Shown in pieces: positions 1-7,502 of a stretch of DNA of 64,000 nt. A program made the position numbers and the translations under genes. Source of the DNA: an uncultured bacterium (GTDB lineage Bacteria > Bacillota > Clostridia > Lachnospirales > Lachnospiraceae); NCBI GenBank assembly GCA_948467735.1, contig CAOKFN010000023.1, positions 1-64,000 of the forward strand, read 5' to 3'. Numbering within the stretch: the stretch's first letter is position 1; every line of letters starts with the position of its first letter. The notes below the pieces were generated by a model that was given only the letters and a program-made list of their open reading frames with translations, was not told where the DNA came from and made no database searches.

Positions 1-681
1 CACGCTTCCGGTATCAAGGCCTCCCAGATCTAGGCTTGTCAGACCGCTGCAGCCGGAAAACATGCCCCACATGTCCGTCACGCTTCCGGTATCAAGGCCT
101 CCCAGATCTAGGCTTGTCAGACCGCTGCAGCCGTAAAACATGCTCCCCATATCCGTCACGCTTCCGGTATCAAGGCCTCCCAGATCTAGGCTTGTCAGCC
201 CGTTGCAGCCGTAAAACATGCTCCCCATGTCCGTCACGCTTCCGGTATCAAGACCGCTTATATCAATGCTTTTCAAGTTCTTCAGCCGTCCAAAGACATA
301 GCTCATTGACCCGCTCATAATACAGCCGTCAAATTTTATATATTTTGTATCCTGAGGGAAAATATCATTTTCCGTCCAGCCATATGTACCGGTTCTCACA
401 ATCCCCGGCTCATCCTCCCCGGATATGGTAATCGTCTTCGTCTCTTCATCCATCACCCAGCTCAGTCCGCCGTTCTTCCCAAACGTCCCGCTGCGCGGCA
501 CAGTCCCTTCCTGTTCCTCCGCCTGCACGCACATCCGGCTTCCGACCCATACCGCCAGACACAGCGCAAGACACCCTAAAACCTTCCGCGCCGCCCTCCG
601 CACGGCCCCCAGTCCCTGCCGCGTCCGGCCCTCCGGCGGGCGCAGGCCGCTCCTCTCCGCTTTTCTTCCAACCGCTTCCAT
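1..681 (-). CDS. BspA-like leucine-rich-repeat surface protein (DUF285 repeats), N-terminal part
   Basis: The C-terminus lies beyond the left edge. ATG at 681 is preceded by GGAGGG nine bases away; an in-frame ATG at 717 has no such site. The protein starts with a long basic N-region, a hydrophobic core (VLGCLALCLAVWVG) and a signal-peptidase-like site near VQA. A linker (GLSWVMDEETKTITISG) is followed by repeats of the form TDMxxMFxGCxGLTSLDLGGLDTGSV, the DUF285/BspA repeat. Four copies of 26 residues are visible before the edge. Such proteins are secreted and often wall-bound, and are implicated in adhesion or protein interaction; the ligand here is unknown. The family is clear from the repeats; anchoring cannot be judged because the end is missing. 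Confidence 0.8.
   Translation of the reverse strand, partial: MEAVGRKAERSGLRPPEGRTRQGLGAVRRAARKVLGCLALCLAVWVGSRMCVQAEEQEGTVPRSGTFGKNGGLSWVMDEETKTITISGEDEPGIVRTGTYGWTENDIFPQDTKYIKFDGCIMSGSMSYVFGRLKNLKSIDISGLDTGSVTDMGSMFYGCNGLTSLDLGGLDTGSVTDMGSMFYGCSGLTSLDLGGLDTGSVTDMWGMFSGCSGLTSLDLGGLDTGSV
3..262. repeat. 78-bp in-frame tandem repeat of the BspA-like gene
   Basis: Units begin at about 3, 81, 159 and 237, an exact 78-base (26-codon) period. The first three units are nearly identical in DNA, including third positions, so the array was amplified or homogenised recently. The fourth diverges after about 25 bases, near the N-terminal end of the array. The array continues beyond the left edge. Confidence 0.85.
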
Positions 682-796
682 TCTTCTCCCTCCTGTTTTC
701 CTGTTTCTTTCTTCCATATCCCGCGGAACACATTCCGCATTTCACGTCCCGGCCCTCCGGCCCCTCATTGCCCTGCCCGAGCCATAAACTTCCTTT

Positions 797-825
797 ATTA
801 TTATACTACCCCCCCATTTTGTCAA
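797..825 (-). promoter_or_regulatory. Putative sigma-A promoter for the BspA-like gene
   Basis: On the minus strand TTGACA (820-825) is followed after 17 bases by AATAAT (797-802), overlapping a TATAAT at shorter spacing. It lies about 115 bases upstream of the ATG at 681. No other gene start lies between. Confidence 0.5.
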
Positions 826-905
826 GACTGATTTCCGCTTTCCCCGGCCGTTTTTCCGCTTTTTCCCGGCCCTGCGGCAGTCCGCCCCGCCAAGTAACCT
901 TTTTA

Positions 906-934
906 TTGACTTTCCCGCCCCCCGATGCTATATT
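906..934 (+). promoter_or_regulatory. Putative sigma-A promoter for the first Uma2 gene
   Basis: TTGACT (906-911), a 17-base spacer and TATATT (929-934) stand 70 bases before the start at 1004. The rest of 682-1003 is GC-rich with C-runs and CCGG-containing palindromes; I see no further gene there. Confidence 0.55.
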
Positions 935-1003
935 AAAATCAGCAGGCGGGCCGAATGCCCCGTCAGGGAACGACATCCGCGAAAGGAAAGCGAAGGTATT
1001 TTT

Positions 1004-1546
1004 ATGGATTCAGCACAGGTAAAAATCTATACAATCGAAGATATCTATGCCCTGCCGGAAGGTCAGCGGGCGGAACTGATCGACGGGCGGATGTACATGA
1101 TGGCTCCGCAAAGGACAATCCATCAGCGGCTTGTGGGCAGGCTGGGCCAGAAGATAGCCAATTATATCGACGGCAGGAACGGGGACTGCGAGGTGCTCCC
1201 CGCCCCTTTTGCTGTGTTTCTATATGGGGATGATAAGAATTATGTGGAACCGGATCTCTCCGTTATCTGCGACAGGACAAAAATAGACGACCGCGGCTGC
1301 AGCGGCGCGCCCGACTGGATTATTGAAATCGTATCGCCCTCCAATCCCTACATGGATTACAATATCAAGCTTTTCAAATACCGCACGGCCGGGGTTCGGG
1401 AATATTGGATTGTAAACCCTGCAACGCACACGGTAAATGTCTATGATTTTGAAAATGAAACTGAATCAAACCAGTACAAATTCGACGACGTTATCCCTGT
1501 CTGCATATATGAAGATTTCAGCATCCGAATCGCCGACCTGATTTGA
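1004..1546 (+). CDS. Uma2 family (DUF820) PD-(D/E)XK endonuclease-like protein
   Basis: 180 residues, the usual length of the family. Hallmarks in order: YTIEDIYALPEGQRAELIDG (N-terminal helix and strand), EVLPAPFAVFL, the catalytic core YVEPDLSVICD and PDWIIEIVSPSN (D, E and downstream residues of the PD-(D/E)XK fold), then KLFKYRTAGVREYWIVNP, which is highly typical. The start follows an AGGAAAG-like site. Function is unproven in this family; a restriction-type or mobile-element-linked nuclease has been proposed. It stands alone with its own promoter. A closely similar paralogue lies at 28591-29157. Confidence 0.85.
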   Translation: MDSAQVKIYTIEDIYALPEGQRAELIDGRMYMMAPQRTIHQRLVGRLGQKIANYIDGRNGDCEVLPAPFAVFLYGDDKNYVEPDLSVICDRTKIDDRGCSGAPDWIIEIVSPSNPYMDYNIKLFKYRTAGVREYWIVNPATHTVNVYDFENETESNQYKFDDVIPVCIYEDFSIRIADLI

Positions 1547-1691
1547 AGCCGCGGAAATCATTTTTCAGTATAAATATTCCTTGTCACTCCATTCAGTATT
1601 GATTTTGAAGGTTTCAACGTTAATATACACTCGAAAACACGAGGGCAATGCACAAAAACGCATAATGATTCACAAAACTGATTTCCGTGAT

Positions 1692-1720
1692 TTGAAACCA
1701 TTTAATCTTGAAAATATTAT
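1692..1720 (+). promoter_or_regulatory. Putative promoter of the ABC-F leader
   Basis: TTGAAA (1692-1697), a 17-base spacer and TATTAT (1715-1720) in an AT-rich stretch. Predicted transcription begins near 1727, about 45 bases before the leader ORF and about 330 bases before the ABC-F gene. The stretch 1547-1690 holds nothing I recognise. Confidence 0.55.
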
Positions 1721-1771
1721 AGTTGTATGATATGCTTATTTTATTCAAATGTTAAGAAAGAGGAAAAAGCC

Positions 1772-1843
1772 ATGACATTATTACAACCGGAAGACAATTC
1801 AACAGAATATACTATCTTCTGCCGGACAAAAGGTCGGTCGTAA
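1772..1843 (+). CDS. Putative 23-residue leader peptide upstream of the ABC-F gene
   Basis: ATG at 1772 follows AAAGAGGAAAAAGCC, a good ribosome binding site. The ORF encodes MTLLQPEDNSTEYTIFCRTK followed by GRS and a TAA stop at 1841-1843. It is too short to be a normal gene, but its position between promoter and terminator hairpin is that of a regulatory leader peptide. Ribosome stalling on such peptides controls several antibiotic-resistance ABC-F genes in Firmicutes. That role is inference here. Confidence 0.55.
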   Translation: MTLLQPEDNSTEYTIFCRTKGRS

Positions 1844-1884
1844 TATCCATGGCATAATTGGGTAAGGTCTTGATTCATAAAAGC

Positions 1885-2038
1885 TGTTCCTGACACAAAA
1901 CCGCGGCGGATTCTGCCGCGGTTTTATTCATGACGATAAAATCCCCGCGGAGCGCGGCTTCCGGCGCCGCGCGCGACTCGCCCGGACATGTCAGGAACAA
2001 GCCAAAAGTTAGATACAAACTGCCGCTTTGCGGCAGTT
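1885..2038 (+). promoter_or_regulatory. Attenuator-like leader: nested terminator, long-range pairing and RBS-proximal hairpin
   Basis: Three structures are visible. (1) TGTTCCTGACA (1885-1895) is perfectly complementary to TGTCAGGAACA (1989-1999), closing a domain of about 115 bases. (2) Inside it, an 11-bp stem (1897-1907 with 1915-1925, core CCGCGGC/GCCGCGG) with a 7-base loop ends in TTTT, resembling an intrinsic terminator. (3) A 9-bp stem with a TTT loop (2018-2026 with 2030-2038, AACTGCCGC/GCGGCAGTT) ends just before the AGAGGTG site of the gene at 2056. The arrangement suggests transcription attenuation governed by translation of the upstream leader peptide. Confidence 0.6.
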
Positions 2039-2055
2039 GGAAATAGAGGTGAATA

Positions 2056-4053
2056 ATGAGATACGAAATCAAACACGCGCTGGTGCAGTACGGCGCGGAT
2101 ACCATATTGGAGGACGTCAATTTTGAAATTCGCGACAATGAGAAAATCGCGGTGATCGGCAGAAACGGCTGCGGCAAAACCACGCTGTTAAAGCTGATTA
2201 CCGGCGATATCCAAATGAATAATTTAGACAGCGACATTACCTGCGGCATCACCATGGCCGGGAAGCAGAATATCGGCTTTCTGCGCCAGATTAGTTTTCC
2301 CGACGGGGAAATCACCATGGAGGAGGAAATTAAGAAAACCTTCGCTCCCATTTTCGCCTGTGAGGCCAAAATGAAAGAAATTGAACGGCAGCTTGGCTCG
2401 GCGGCTGACAAATCCCTGTTTAATGAATACGACCGTCTGCAGAAGGAAATGGAGGCCCTTCGGGGCTACACATGGCGGCAGGATATGGAGATTATGTTTC
2501 AGAAATTCGGCTTTTGTCTGGAGGATTTATCCCGCCCCATCGGCAGCTTTTCCGGGGGCCAGCAGACCAAAGCCGCCTTTATCAAACTGCTTTTGAGCAG
2601 GCCCGACATCATGCTGTTGGACGAGCCCACCAACCATCTGGATCTTCCCACCATCGAATGGCTGGAAGATTATCTGAAAAATTATGACCGGGCCGTGGTC
2701 ATCGTGTCCCATGACCGAATGTTTTTGGACAAAGTGGCAGATGTGACCTATGAGATTGAATATCACAGAATCAAGCGTTATCCGGGGAATTACTCCGCCT
2801 TCATAAAGCAGAAGGAGGAGGCCCTGCTCAAGCAGGAAAAAGACTATGAAGAACAGCAGCAGGAAATCAAGCGTCTCACGGAATGGATTGAAAAATGGAA
2901 AAACACTCCCACCAAAGTCTCCGCAGCCCGTTCCAAGCGCATGGCAATCGAGCACATGGTGAAAATCGAGAAGCCCAGACGCTTTGACACCAAAGCCTTC
3001 CATGCTCTGTTTGTCCCCAGAATAGAAAGCTATACGGAAGTCTTGACCGCCAAAAATCTAAGCATCGGCTACGAGCAGGAATTAAGCCGGGTTTCTTTTT
3101 CCTTGCGAAAAGGGGAACGTCTCGCCGTCATCGGAGAAAACGGCAGGGGCAAATCCACGCTGTTAAAGACATTGGTTGGCGTCCTGCCCTCTCTGGGCGG
3201 AAAATATGCCTTCGGACACAATGTGGAATGGGGCTATTTCGACCAGCAGCAGGCCGTGAAGGATATCTCCGATCCCGAACAGACCGTATTGGAAAATTTC
3301 TGGCAGGAATATCCCGATTTCATGCGGGAACAGGTGCGAAGCGCTTTGGGCAGCTTCCTGTTTTCCCAAGAAGATGTGGAGAAAAAAATGGGACAGCTCT
3401 CCGGCGGCGAAAAAGTGCGTCTTGCCCTGTGCAAAATGTTCCAGACCAGACCCAACCTTCTGATTTTGGACGAGCCCACCAACCATATGGATATCATCGG
3501 AAAAGAAGCTCTGGAGCAGATGCTGGCCGCGTTTTCCGGAACCGTGCTGTTCGTGTCCCATGACCGCTATTTTATCCGGCAGACGGCCACGGGGATTCTG
3601 GAATTTGAAGGAGGCCGGGTTACGCAGTATCCCTATCCCTATGAAGACTACTTAAAGGAAAAAAAGAAACGGGCGGCGGAAAACGGCGGCGGTACCAACG
3701 CCCGGGCCGCAGGCTCCAAAGGAACAGGAAGCGCAAACCTCAAATCCGATCCGGACGCCCCCACTCTTTCGGATGTATTTGACAAAAAGACATATTACAA
3801 TCCCGGAAAAATCAGATCCCGTCTGTCAACACAGCTGAAAAAGTACGAAGAACAGCTGCTTTTGAGCGAGAAGCGGACGGATGAACTAAAATTACAGCTG
3901 ATGAATCCGGATCTTGGGGCCGATTATGAAAAACTGATGGAATTACAGTCCCAGCTGGACTCTGAAGAGCACAATCAGGAAACGCTGCTGGAACGCATGA
4001 TGGAAACGGAAACGGAACTAGCGGAGCTGGAAGCAAAGACCGCCGAAGCATAA
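2056..4053 (+). CDS. ABC-F family ATPase (ribosome protection / translation factor type)
   Basis: 665 residues with two ABC domains and no membrane segments. Domain 1: Walker A GRNGCGKTT (about residue 36), signature FSGGQQTKA, Walker B LLDEPTNHLD. Interdomain linker rich in charged helix (about 255-325, KQEKDYEEQQQEIKRLTEWI). Domain 2: GENGRGKST, LSGGEKVRLALC, LILDEPTNHMD, SHDRYF. A C-terminal coiled coil follows a low-complexity hinge. Family members bind the ribosomal E site; some give resistance to macrolides, lincosamides, streptogramins, pleuromutilins or phenicols. The attenuator-like leader argues for an antibiotic-inducible resistance type rather than a housekeeping EttA-like factor, but the class cannot be assigned by eye. 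RBS AGAGGTG; it is monocistronic. Confidence 0.85.
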   Translation: MRYEIKHALVQYGADTILEDVNFEIRDNEKIAVIGRNGCGKTTLLKLITGDIQMNNLDSDITCGITMAGKQNIGFLRQISFPDGEITMEEEIKKTFAPIFACEAKMKEIERQLGSAADKSLFNEYDRLQKEMEALRGYTWRQDMEIMFQKFGFCLEDLSRPIGSFSGGQQTKAAFIKLLLSRPDIMLLDEPTNHLDLPTIEWLEDYLKNYDRAVVIVSHDRMFLDKVADVTYEIEYHRIKRYPGNYSAFIKQKEEALLKQEKDYEEQQQEIKRLTEWIEKWKNTPTKVSAARSKRMAIEHMVKIEKPRRFDTKAFHALFVPRIESYTEVLTAKNLSIGYEQELSRVSFSLRKGERLAVIGENGRGKSTLLKTLVGVLPSLGGKYAFGHNVEWGYFDQQQAVKDISDPEQTVLENFWQEYPDFMREQVRSALGSFLFSQEDVEKKMGQLSGGEKVRLALCKMFQTRPNLLILDEPTNHMDIIGKEALEQMLAAFSGTVLFVSHDRYFIRQTATGILEFEGGRVTQYPYPYEDYLKEKKKRAAENGGGTNARAAGSKGTGSANLKSDPDAPTLSDVFDKKTYYNPGKIRSRLSTQLKKYEEQLLLSEKRTDELKLQLMNPDLGADYEKLMELQSQLDSEEHNQETLLERMMETETELAELEAKTAEA

Positions 4054-4094
4054 CCGGCAGCAGCGGTCAACCTTCATAGGGCCCGCCGCCGCCA

Positions 4095-4345
4095 AATTTT
4101 CCCGTCTTTATTCCCGCAGGCCGCTGGGCAGATATTTCTCCCGGAGCAGACATTGCTGTCCGAACAGACATTTGTTCCGGAGCAGACATTGCTCATTGAG
4201 CAAACATTGCTCTTTGAGCAATGGAGCCAAATGCCATGCTTAAAGCCAGCTTTAGCTGGCTTTAGCAGTTGACGAATGCCGCGAGGGTCACATGCCAAGA
4301 CATCCTTCGGACGCCTGCGGCTCTGCCGCGCTGCAAGCTTCACGC
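4095..4345 (+). repeat. Dispersed structured element, copy A
   Basis: Fills the 326-base gap between the ABC-F gene and the Cys-rich gene. It begins TTCCCGCAGG, carries several GAGCAGACATTGCT-like units (about 4144-4220), a stem ATTGCTC-TTT-GAGCAAT, a perfect 10-bp hairpin TAAAGCCAGC/GCTGGCTTTA (4241-4264), then GAATGCCGCGAGGG and CTGCGGCTCTGC blocks. Copy B (40915-41085, opposite strand) shares the whole arrangement; copy C (30470-30550) shares the first part. An 89-codon reading frame across it looks accidental. Function unknown. Confidence 0.7.
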
Positions 4346-4379
4346 CCCGGCAGCCTGCGGCGGGGTTATTGAATTTGAC

Positions 4380-4721
4380 TTAGGAATCGCAGTCATTATC
4401 ATCCCTGTTGTCACGGCGGGACAATCCGGGATATTCCTGCCAAGGCGGCGGAACCATGCCTGAAACGTCGCAGTTCTCCCTTTCTCGCTCCCTTTCATTT
4501 CTTTCGCAGTCGCAATCGCGGTCACGGTTCTCGCAGGAAGGCTTCTCCTCGGCACAGCCGCACTCTTCCGGCCTTCTGTCCGGTCCCCTTCCGCACATCC
4601 CCCTGTCCCTTCTGTTCTCCCTGCCGCAGCAGTTAACATTGTTTCCGGCATTGCAGCAGGTACCGCCGTTTCCCCATCCGCCGCAGCAGCTAAGCAGCAA
4701 CAGCAAAATAATACAATTCAT
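4380..4721 (-). CDS. Small Cys/Arg/Asn-rich protein with hydrophobic N-terminus (HCB-like)
   Basis: 113 residues. I choose ATG at 4721 because GGAGAAG sits six bases upstream; the ATG at 4733 would place that site inside the gene. The N-terminus MNCIILLLLLSCCGGWGNGG is hydrophobic and ends in CCGG, followed by CC and CGC clusters and a highly charged Arg/Asp/Glu stretch (ENRDRDCDCERNERERE). Short Clostridial high-cysteine proteins have this look (some are annotated as chorion class high-cysteine HCB proteins), but function is unknown. Many cysteines suggest metal or disulfide chemistry. A perfect palindrome lies directly upstream. Confidence 0.55.
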   Translation of the reverse strand: MNCIILLLLLSCCGGWGNGGTCCNAGNNVNCCGRENRRDRGMCGRGPDRRPEECGCAEEKPSCENRDRDCDCERNERERERENCDVSGMVPPPWQEYPGLSRRDNRDDNDCDS

Positions 4722-4730
4722 AAACTTCTC

Positions 4731-4757
4731 CATATGATATGTTTATGGTATCATATG
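4731..4757. promoter_or_regulatory. 9-bp inverted repeat upstream of the Cys-rich gene
   Basis: CATATGATA (4731-4739) and TATCATATG (4749-4757) are perfect inverted repeats around a 9-base centre, starting 10 bases upstream of the chosen start. It may be an operator or an mRNA hairpin near the ribosome binding site. Confidence 0.45.
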
Positions 4758-4808
4758 CAGCAGCAGTCAAAAAAGTTACGGGGCGTCGGCACTCTATCCG
4801 TCCGAAAG

Positions 4809-5354
4809 TCAACGGCCCCGCCGCCGACGCCTCACAAGCTCCCTCCGAATGCAGGCAAATGTCTTTTCCTCCCCCTCTTTTGCCAGCATCTTTAACATAC
4901 GCTCCAATTTTAACTTCGTATATGGATGCATGGGTACATTTGTACTGCCGCCCCGTTCATAATATTCCAAGGGCGAGGCGTCCGTATACGATTTTCCCTT
5001 ATATACCTTGCATGCGGCGATTCTGTCCATGATCATTTCCGCGATATACCTGTCGGGCATGGGTACCGGAACCATCCTTCCCTGTCTGTCATAGTCAATC
5101 CAGTACTCATAATGATGCTTGTTCCTTCCCTTATGATGCATCCATGCGCTGGAAAATCCCGACGCCTCACGCTCCGCATTGTTAGGGCTTCTATGTCCCT
5201 GAAAATATTTCACTCCCACCATGAATTCCGACGGACTAAACTTAGACATGTCATGAAAAATTCCCTGCCAGTACAACCCTACGCGAAAACAGCCTTTTGC
5301 CACCAGATATTTATGATAAGTGATTGTCTTAAAGTGAAGCAAAGCCTTGTTCAT
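4809..5354 (-). CDS. DUF5662 family protein
   Basis: 181 residues. N-terminal KTITYHKYLVAKGCFRVGLYWQGIFHDMSKFSPSEF, then HRSPNNAERE, AWMHHKGRNKHHYEYWID, a PMPDRYIAEMIMDRIAA helix and a very basic tail. The conserved His/Asp pattern (HDMSKFS, HHKGRNKHH) suggests a helical metal-dependent HD-like fold; the biochemical role is unknown. AAGGAG of the ribosome binding site is formed by the last codons of the upstream GlgX-like gene, whose stop is three bases from this ATG, so the two are translationally coupled. Confidence 0.75.
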   Translation of the reverse strand: MNKALLHFKTITYHKYLVAKGCFRVGLYWQGIFHDMSKFSPSEFMVGVKYFQGHRSPNNAEREASGFSSAWMHHKGRNKHHYEYWIDYDRQGRMVPVPMPDRYIAEMIMDRIAACKVYKGKSYTDASPLEYYERGGSTNVPMHPYTKLKLERMLKMLAKEGEEKTFACIRRELVRRRRRGR

Positions 5355-5357
5355 TGA

Positions 5358-7322
5358 TTACTCCTTTACCAAGACAGCATCCTGCTCTAAATTAACGTCC
5401 TGCTCTAAGCCCGGGTCCTCCTCTTGCACGACTCTCTGCCCTGAACTGACTTCTTGTCCTATGCTGACTTCTTGTTCCCGGACACTCATGTACATTGCGA
5501 TGCTTCTCGGAGGGATCTCCCGCAGAAGCTCCTGTCTTTCCCTGTCCGCTCCCATTTCCTGCCCATCCGTAGCAAACGCCAGCTCCCATTTCATCCCCTT
5601 TGGCAGCTTGGGCAATGCCAGCCTATGGTTTTCCCAATGCATATTGATGGCAAGATACAGGAAATCATCCTCCCGGCTCTTTTCGTCTTTCGCATAGATT
5701 CCGCACAGCATAATCCCGATATGCCGACAGTTTCCCTCGGTCTGAGGCCGCCAGGCATTCTGCCCATGGTAGGACAAATCCGGATAACCGCAGGCGATAT
5801 AATCCATTAATCGCAGCGCTCTCCGGGGACGCAGAATCGGATGTTCTCTCCGAAACGCCGCCAGCATTTTCCAAAATTCCAACAGCTCTCCGTTTTTAGC
5901 GGCCCTGCCCCAATCCAGCCACGCCACCGCATTATCCTGACAGTAGGGATTATTGTTGCCTTTCTGTGAATTTCCAAATTCATCCCCCATGAAAATCAGG
6001 GGAGTGGACTGAGAAAGCATCACCATGCACATGGCGTTTTTCATCTGCTTTTTCCTAAGCTGCAGAACCTTGCGTCTGCGGGTCACGCCCTCCTCCCCGC
6101 AGTTCCAGCTGCAGTTATAATTGTTTCCGTCCCTGTTATCTTCCCCGTTCGCCTCATTGTGCTTATGCTCATAGGAGACCATATCGGCTAGGGTAAAGCC
6201 GTAATAATTGGTCAGATAATGAATACGCCCCGCCTTCTCGGGAATATACCGCATCTGGTAAAGCGCCCTGCCCAGCATATTCCCATCGCCTTTTAAAAAA
6301 CCCCTCATGCAGTAATACCACTCGTCGTTATACTCAGCCGCATGGGGATACAAAGGCTGTTCGTTTCTTTCATAAACGGAACCTGTGTCAAATTGATAAT
6401 ACCATAGTTTCGTGTCCGCCAAGGCGTCGTCCGCCGCCAGCGTATCCGCGCAAAGGTTCTCTCCCAGCAGATGAAAACCATCCACATGATATTCTATGAC
6501 CCAAAAGCGCAGAATGTCCCCTATTTCCCCCCGCTTTACCTCATTCGGAAAATAAAACTGCATCACAAGCTCCATATGATTCTCATGCAGCGCTTTTACC
6601 AGCATTTTAAACTCTGTCGCCGGGTCTTCGGAAGCGGCATAAGCCGCTTTCGGCACATAATAATACCCTTTTTTGTACCCCCAATAATTCAGTTTTTCTT
6701 CACAAAGCACACTCAATTCCACAGGCTTCGTGCTTGTGGGGATATTTTTCGTCTTCTCTTCTTTGATGGGAACCTCCGTAAACTCGTAAGCCGGCTGCAG
6801 CTCAATGGTAGTGATTCCGATTTCCTTCAGATAAGGTATCTTCTCCACAATACCTGCAAAGGTTCCCCTGTTTTTCACACCGGAGGATACATGCTTCGTA
6901 AATCCTCTCACATGCATACAATATCCTGTCACCTTATGATAGGGAAGTCTTGGAAAAGAGTCTTCCCCCCAGTCAAAGTCCTCCCGCAGAAAACCGGCTT
7001 TAAAATCCTGTACGGTTCTCTCTTTCCCATAAAAAACCTTTTTAGGGAAAAACCTCGCCCGCTCGTCGGGAATGATTCGGTCTTCCTCATAAAAATGATA
7101 AACACATCTCTGTGCGTCCACGTCCCGCACTGTTTTGCAATAAACGCGCCCAATTCTGTCCTCCTGCGAAAAAGGTATTTTCCGCAGCATTTTCCCCGTC
7201 TTTCTGTCATACAGCAGAATTCCGCAGGAAGACGCCCTAGAAACAAAGGAAAAACGCACTCCACCATCCTCAATGTGAGCGCCTAAGGGATAAGGCTTTT
7301 TCTGCAAATTTTTTTCCGTCAT
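5358..7322 (-). CDS. GlgX/isoamylase-like GH13 protein lacking the catalytic triad (probable pseudoenzyme)
   Basis: 654 residues from ATG 7322, preceded by GGGAGG; an ATG at 7415 lacks such a site. N-terminal CBM48-like domain (YPLGAHIEDGGVRFSFVSRAS), GH13 barrel (GITTIELQPAYEF, WGYKKGYYYVPKAAYA), and the GlgX hallmark DMVSYEHKHNEANGE with NRDG. The three acidic catalytic positions are replaced: expected DGFRFD reads DGFHLL, expected AEPWD reads TKLWYY, and expected HDGFTL reads YYGFTL. The protein therefore probably binds alpha-glucan or regulates glycogen metabolism without hydrolysis. The C-terminus is a repetitive acidic tail (QEVSIGQEVSSGQ...LEQDVNLEQDAV). First gene of a two-gene unit with the DUF5662 protein. 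Confidence 0.75.
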   Translation of the reverse strand: MTEKNLQKKPYPLGAHIEDGGVRFSFVSRASSCGILLYDRKTGKMLRKIPFSQEDRIGRVYCKTVRDVDAQRCVYHFYEEDRIIPDERARFFPKKVFYGKERTVQDFKAGFLREDFDWGEDSFPRLPYHKVTGYCMHVRGFTKHVSSGVKNRGTFAGIVEKIPYLKEIGITTIELQPAYEFTEVPIKEEKTKNIPTSTKPVELSVLCEEKLNYWGYKKGYYYVPKAAYAASEDPATEFKMLVKALHENHMELVMQFYFPNEVKRGEIGDILRFWVIEYHVDGFHLLGENLCADTLAADDALADTKLWYYQFDTGSVYERNEQPLYPHAAEYNDEWYYCMRGFLKGDGNMLGRALYQMRYIPEKAGRIHYLTNYYGFTLADMVSYEHKHNEANGEDNRDGNNYNCSWNCGEEGVTRRRKVLQLRKKQMKNAMCMVMLSQSTPLIFMGDEFGNSQKGNNNPYCQDNAVAWLDWGRAAKNGELLEFWKMLAAFRREHPILRPRRALRLMDYIACGYPDLSYHGQNAWRPQTEGNCRHIGIMLCGIYAKDEKSREDDFLYLAINMHWENHRLALPKLPKGMKWELAFATDGQEMGADRERQELLREIPPRSIAMYMSVREQEVSIGQEVSSGQRVVQEEDPGLEQDVNLEQDAVLVKE

Positions 7323-7388
7323 CGCGTTTCCTCCCTTCTGACAGTACAGCCGAATCAATTTTTGTCCTGCTGAAACCGCCATAGGTTT

Positions 7389-7446
7389 ATTATAATAAAA
7401 AATCAGCAAAATCACAAGTTGACAAATACAGAAAAAACGTTATGAT
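7389..7446. promoter_or_regulatory. Divergent promoter pair between the GlgX-like and CapA-like genes
   Basis: Plus strand: TTGACA (7419-7424), 16-base spacer, TATGAT (7441-7446), leading to the gene at 7503. Minus strand: TTGTGA (7412-7417), 17-base spacer, TATAAT (7389-7394), leading to the start at 7322. The -35 elements are one base apart, so polymerase binding at one may interfere with the other. Confidence 0.6.
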
Positions 7447-7502
7447 ACAAGACAGGGGATAATAATTTCTATTTTTCCTATTGAGAAAGGCTTGGTGATT
7501 TT

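Noticed and set aside
446..745. 99-codon minus-strand ORF
   Set aside because: It is out of frame with the BspA-like gene, which has the signal peptide, RBS and repeats in the other frame.
4074..4343. 89-codon minus-strand ORF with repeated NVCS units
   Set aside because: It is the translation of the repeated non-coding element copy A; no RBS and no matching frame in copies B and C.
6471..7286. 271-codon plus-strand ORF
   Set aside because: Antisense to the GlgX-like gene, no family features, His/Arg/Phe-rich composition typical of antisense frames.
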